Source of the DNA: Planctomycetaceae bacterium | GTDB taxonomy: Bacteria; Planctomycetota; Planctomycetia; Planctomycetales; Planctomycetaceae | Assembly (NCBI GenBank): GCA_021732415.1 | Contig: JAKFVC010000123.1 | Coordinates: forward strand, 1 to 47,367 | Direction of reading: 5' to 3' | DNA length: 47,367 nt | Shown here: positions 44,446 to 47,367 of the stretch, in pieces | Numbering within the stretch: the first letter of the stretch is position 1 | Layout: each line of letters starts with the position of its first letter | Notes under the pieces: generated by a model | Seen by the model: the letters and a program-made list of their open reading frames with translations, nothing else | The model's database searches: none | What the model was told of the DNA's origin: nothing | Program-made: the position numbers and the translations under genes

Positions 44446-46356
44446 TCAGCGTTTAGGTTGAGGCAACGGCTCGCTGGGAATGATGTACTCAAAATATCCC
44501 AAGAGCATCTCGTCGGAGGTCTGCGGTCCCCAATAGACCGTCTTTAGGGGGTCGGGATTTGCCGGGTTCTGTGCAGTATTGTCATACCAGCCGGTCACTT
44601 TCAGCGTCGTCCCCTTGGGCAACGAGCACGGCTCGGCCAGATGATAGGCGAGTTGCCAGTTGAAGTCGTAACGCGGGACCGTCAGCAAGGTGGTCGTATT
44701 ACCGCCTTTATAAACTGCCTGAAAGCGAAACGCTTTTCCGCGAACGTGCATATGCGGCAGAAGCGACAGGACCTGGACGTCATGATTCAGTCGTAACAAG
44801 CCCGATACTTCATGACGGGCCGCTTTCGGGGGGATCTTAAGATCGCGATAAGCAACTCCAGTGACGTGCAGCTCATAGAGCGGCGGAGATTTCGCAAAGT
44901 AGAGTGCCAATTGTGTCTGGTCGCGAGTCGCAGTACCGTTCGGAGTGTAATGAATTTGAAACAGCAGGGTCGCGCCTTTCGGTAAGAACTTTGCGCAGCC
45001 GGCTGGAAATCGGTGCCAGCTGTTGCCGGGGACATACAGCGCCAGGTATGCCCCCGTATTTTCAGAAGCGCTCTCTTCATGTTCGGAAAAGGTACCTGAT
45101 TGGACAAACACACCCACGTGATGGACGACATCTCGTGAGGTCGGGCGGAAGTCAAAACCGCTCACCCATTTATCTTCATCGAAGCTGGTTTTTACGGTCA
45201 CTCGCTGGTAGGGCATAATCCCTTCTGCGGGCACGTGAATCGCGTTGGGCAACGGCACTAACGCATCTGGCTCGCCCATTTGCCAATGGTCTGTAAAGAC
45301 AGGCGCCACCGGTGCATCCGCGGGGTCTCCGAGAGGCCGATCTCCATTCAGCCAGGTCTCCAGATCTGCTTTGTCGGCGGCGGCGAGAGATCGATCATTC
45401 GCCCAGACACTCGCCGCACCTTTTTTTGATGGCGCCGCGAACCACGGAGGCATTGTGCCCTCTTTCACCACCTTTTCGATCGTGTTGGCATGGGTCACCA
45501 TGTCGGCTGGCTGTGTCAGCGAGAACGGTGCCACGCCTCCTTCACGATGGCACTCCACGCAATTGGATTGAATGATGCGAGAAATGCGATTGTGATACGT
45601 CAGACCCTCGTTGCCGATACCCGGTACAGACCTGATTTTGGGCTGTTTCAAATTCAGCAGGCACCCCGGCGCATCCGTGGCGGAAGTTTGTGGCGTTCTC
45701 CCGGCCAACACAGCCTCGATCGCATTGATCAGCAAGGGCAGCCTCGGTTTTGCCAGCGCATAACCAAAACCATACTGATCGTCGACCGCACCCCGATAGC
45801 ACAGCGTCAGTGCCTGGTCGATTACAAAGCATTCGGTTGTCGACTTTGCTCCCAAGGCAGAGAGCAGCACTCCGTCAGGATCCCGAATATACGGACCGGT
45901 CAGTCCGTGCGTCTGAATGGCTGCTCGGATTGCCGAGTCCTTGTCAGTGTCCGTAGCGCTGACAAATAAAAATCGCACTTGCTTCGAGTAGATTTTTTCC
46001 AATCGGGCGAGCGTCGGAAGATAACGTTTGCTCAACGGGCAACTGGTGCTGGTGACTGCGACGACAGTGGCCGCATTCGATTTGAAGTCAGCGAGATGAT
46101 GGGCGACTCCATCGATATCGCGAAAAGGCACATCGGGCAGGATCCGTCCGACTCCGCATTCGGCCGGTTTCAAGCGATGAAACCGCTGTTGAATCGAGAC
46201 TTTTCCACTGCCGCGAGAGCTCGGATCCGAATATTCCTCGACGCTGGACTCACCACGTTTCTCTGCCGCGCGAAGCGTCATTAGAGCACACATCAGAGAA
46301 CAAACTGCGATGAGCCAGCTCATCACGCGGCCAGCATTTCCGAAGAGGGAATCCAT
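44446..46356 (-). CDS. redoxin / haem c / copper-monooxygenase-like fusion protein
   Basis: A 636-residue secreted protein (signal about residues 11-30). Residues about 65-220 form a redoxin/AhpC-TSA-like domain with a single peroxidatic-type cysteine C106 in TSTSCPLSKRY. A mono-haem site CVECH is at 266-270, in the family-typical IIQSNCVECHREGGVAPFSL. The C-terminal half (about 350-625) resembles copper type II ascorbate-dependent monooxygenases (PHM fold), with H412/H413 in DVVHHVGV, H469 in FQIHYTPNG and HMH (534-536) in LPHMHVRG as likely copper ligands. AGGA precedes ATG 46356. It is probably an extracytoplasmic redox enzyme; the substrate is unknown. Confidence 0.88.
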   Translation of the reverse strand: MDSLFGNAGRVMSWLIAVCSLMCALMTLRAAEKRGESSVEEYSDPSSRGSGKVSIQQRFHRLKPAECGVGRILPDVPFRDIDGVAHHLADFKSNAATVVAVTSTSCPLSKRYLPTLARLEKIYSKQVRFLFVSATDTDKDSAIRAAIQTHGLTGPYIRDPDGVLLSALGAKSTTECFVIDQALTLCYRGAVDDQYGFGYALAKPRLPLLINAIEAVLAGRTPQTSATDAPGCLLNLKQPKIRSVPGIGNEGLTYHNRISRIIQSNCVECHREGGVAPFSLTQPADMVTHANTIEKVVKEGTMPPWFAAPSKKGAASVWANDRSLAAADKADLETWLNGDRPLGDPADAPVAPVFTDHWQMGEPDALVPLPNAIHVPAEGIMPYQRVTVKTSFDEDKWVSGFDFRPTSRDVVHHVGVFVQSGTFSEHEESASENTGAYLALYVPGNSWHRFPAGCAKFLPKGATLLFQIHYTPNGTATRDQTQLALYFAKSPPLYELHVTGVAYRDLKIPPKAARHEVSGLLRLNHDVQVLSLLPHMHVRGKAFRFQAVYKGGNTTTLLTVPRYDFNWQLAYHLAEPCSLPKGTTLKVTGWYDNTAQNPANPDPLKTVYWGPQTSDEMLLGYFEYIIPSEPLPQPKR

Positions 46357-46462
46357 ATCGTCCTGTTCAATTCACGGAGTGTGGCTGGCCCATCGGTGAA
46401 CTCACGAAGTGTGGTACGCGGCGCTGGATGTCGATCAGAATCAACGAACGGCGCGCTGACGC

Positions 46463-46652
46463 CTACGATGCAGCGGATGCTGTATGGGTTACAAAGCGAG
46501 TGACGCCTTCATCCGGAATTCGAAATTCAACGTAGCCGAGGTCGCCCAGACTTCGTTCCGTGACCCATGCGACCTGACTTGGCGAGTTCTGCTACGAAAT
46601 CACTCACGGCGTGGCCGTCCGGGGTCACTTTCGCAATCGTTGTAACTTCCAT
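46463..46652 (-). pseudogene. small frameshifted gene of unknown family
   Basis: From ATG 46652 the frame reads MEVTTIAKVTPDGHAVSDFV then AELAKSG before becoming unprotein-like and stopping. The +1 frame, entered at about 46578-46570, continues with protein-like sequence WVTERSLGDLGYVEFRIPDE and GVTRFVTHTASAAS to TAG at 46463. The two halves joined would give a protein of about 62 residues, so one extra base or two missing bases would explain the break. It lies in the otherwise empty gap 46357-46885, downstream on the same strand from no clear promoter. No family is recognised. Confidence 0.4.
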
Positions 46653-46885
46653 CCAGGATTGGCATCCCAATAAGAAGTGAGTTTCGATTCGAGGCTCGCC
46701 AGAGGCCCATTCGGAGGAGTCGTTCCAGCGATGTGCCGGCTTCGTCGGCTCAGTTGATGAAGGTGCTCTAGACACGGACGGGCGTTTTATTGGATAACAG
46801 GCATCAAGAGATTTCTGAGTGTTATGAATTCGCTCCCCCCAGGGGCAATCCTGCGCTGCCGCACGTGGGCAGTAGAGCGGTCCAT

Positions 46886-47203
46886 ATGTCGGGACTAAAC
46901 CCAATTCTGACGTGCCGTGAAGTGATCGACCTGCTCGCGGACGACTTGGACCACTCATTGCCAGTCAGTGTTGAGCTGAAACTGAAGCTGCATCTGTTTT
47001 TATGCCGGAGTTGCCGGCGCTTCCGACGGACATATCGTAAGACGGTTGGCATTGTGCATGCGTTGCGCGGTGTCGAGGATCGATTCGATCCAGGAATCCT
47101 TCCGGAAGAACTTGTGCGGCGCATCATGATGCGTCGGCAAAGTGTCGGAACCGTCAGTGACACACTTGGTGGGCTTGACAACGAGCCTGCGGCTGGTGCT
47201 TAA
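46886..47203 (+). CDS. zinc-finger (zf-HC2-type) anti-sigma-like protein
   Basis: A 105-residue protein. The pattern CREVIDLLADDLD, then ELKLKLHLFLCRSCRRFRRT, is the zf-HC2 anti-sigma zinc-finger layout with H36, C40 and C43 as likely zinc ligands. No transmembrane helix follows, so it would be a soluble anti-sigma or regulator. ATG 46886 is chosen because the zinc-finger region begins there; upstream codons from 46790 are unrelated. Such genes usually sit just after an ECF sigma factor gene, but none lies upstream here. A partner may lie elsewhere. Confidence 0.72.
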   Translation: MSGLNPILTCREVIDLLADDLDHSLPVSVELKLKLHLFLCRSCRRFRRTYRKTVGIVHALRGVEDRFDPGILPEELVRRIMMRRQSVGTVSDTLGGLDNEPAAGA

Positions 47204-47242
47204 GAGCCTGATTGAGAAGCCAGATTTCGGGAGGGCGAGGCT
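47202..47242. repeat. one-armed copy of the GGGAGGGCGAGGCT element
   Basis: AAGAGCCTGATTGAGAAGC (47202-47220) followed by CGGGAGGGCGAGGCT (47228-47242) repeats the left end of the composite element at 43989-44030. It starts within the stop codon of the zinc-finger gene. The remaining bases to 47367 show nothing I can support. Confidence 0.65.
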
Positions 47243-47367
47243 GGGATGATGCCTCTCGTCAAATAGCCCAGCGTTTTTGAATTGAGCTGGGGTTGTGGAA
47301 ATCGGGAGTTTCTGTTGCGCTAGATCCTGTGAACGGTTTCATTCTGCACTCGGGTGTCAGGTTTGGG

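Noticed and set aside
46527-46958. 143-residue minus-strand open frame
   Set aside because: Its upstream part overlaps the convincing zinc-finger gene and reads as low-quality sequence; only the last about 27 meaningful codons belong to the frameshifted remnant.

Overview
The window looks like a chromosomal segment of a planctomycete (Planctomycetota). The reasons are two large secreted proteins with an N-terminal LEPR-type sorting motif, an ECF sigma factor beside a one-pass Ser/Thr kinase with an extracellular beta-helix region, a redoxin/haem/PHM-like fusion, a MoxR-DUF58-BatA-vWA-DUF4159 gene row, and many long near-perfect inverted repeats between genes. This placement is inferred from gene content; there is no rRNA or tRNA gene in the window.

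Layout. 0.4-11.1 kb: a six-gene + strand cluster (MoxR ATPase, DUF58, BatA-type vWA membrane protein, second vWA membrane protein, DUF4175-like coiled-coil membrane protein, DUF4159 protein). Three of its junctions carry copies of the same hairpin family. 11.2-13.4 kb: a tetrahaem lipoprotein and a secreted thioredoxin-like protein. 13.7-17.7 kb: a PPOX-type flavoprotein and a large DUF4214 surface protein. 17.8-18.1 kb: two gene remnants, one of them the tail of an ECF sigma factor. 18.4-20.2 kb: an RNA-repair pair (RNA ligase and HD-Pnk) overlapping by ATGA. 20.2-21.6 kb: two small zinc-ribbon proteins. 21.8-23.7 kb: an alkylation-repair pair (AdaA-AlkA fusion and Ogt), also overlapping by ATGA.

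24.3-26.7 kb is the most unusual stretch. Four short genes of lower GC all lie on the minus strand. They are separated by elements with integron attC features (RYYYAAC and GTTRRRY boxes and partly complementary arms). I read this as a cluster of gene cassettes without an integrase (CALIN-like). One cassette gene, resembling a polymorphic-toxin immunity protein, has an in-frame stop at codon 28.

26.9-36.4 kb: ECF sigma factor, sensor-type Ser/Thr kinase with a duplicated beta-helix-like ectodomain, and a 1614-residue secreted protein whose start overlaps the kinase stop. 36.7-42.6 kb: two overlapping alkaline-phosphatase-superfamily genes followed by the MsrP/MsrQ methionine sulfoxide repair pair. 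42.9-47.2 kb: a glycine-rich secreted protein, a composite palindromic repeat with tandem 23-bp units, a redoxin/CxxCH/copper-monooxygenase-like fusion, a frameshifted small gene and an orphan zinc-finger anti-sigma protein.

Themes: envelope and extracellular protein biology, repair of RNA, DNA and oxidised protein, and a high load of dispersed palindromic repeats. All assignments come from reading motifs by eye; no database search was possible.
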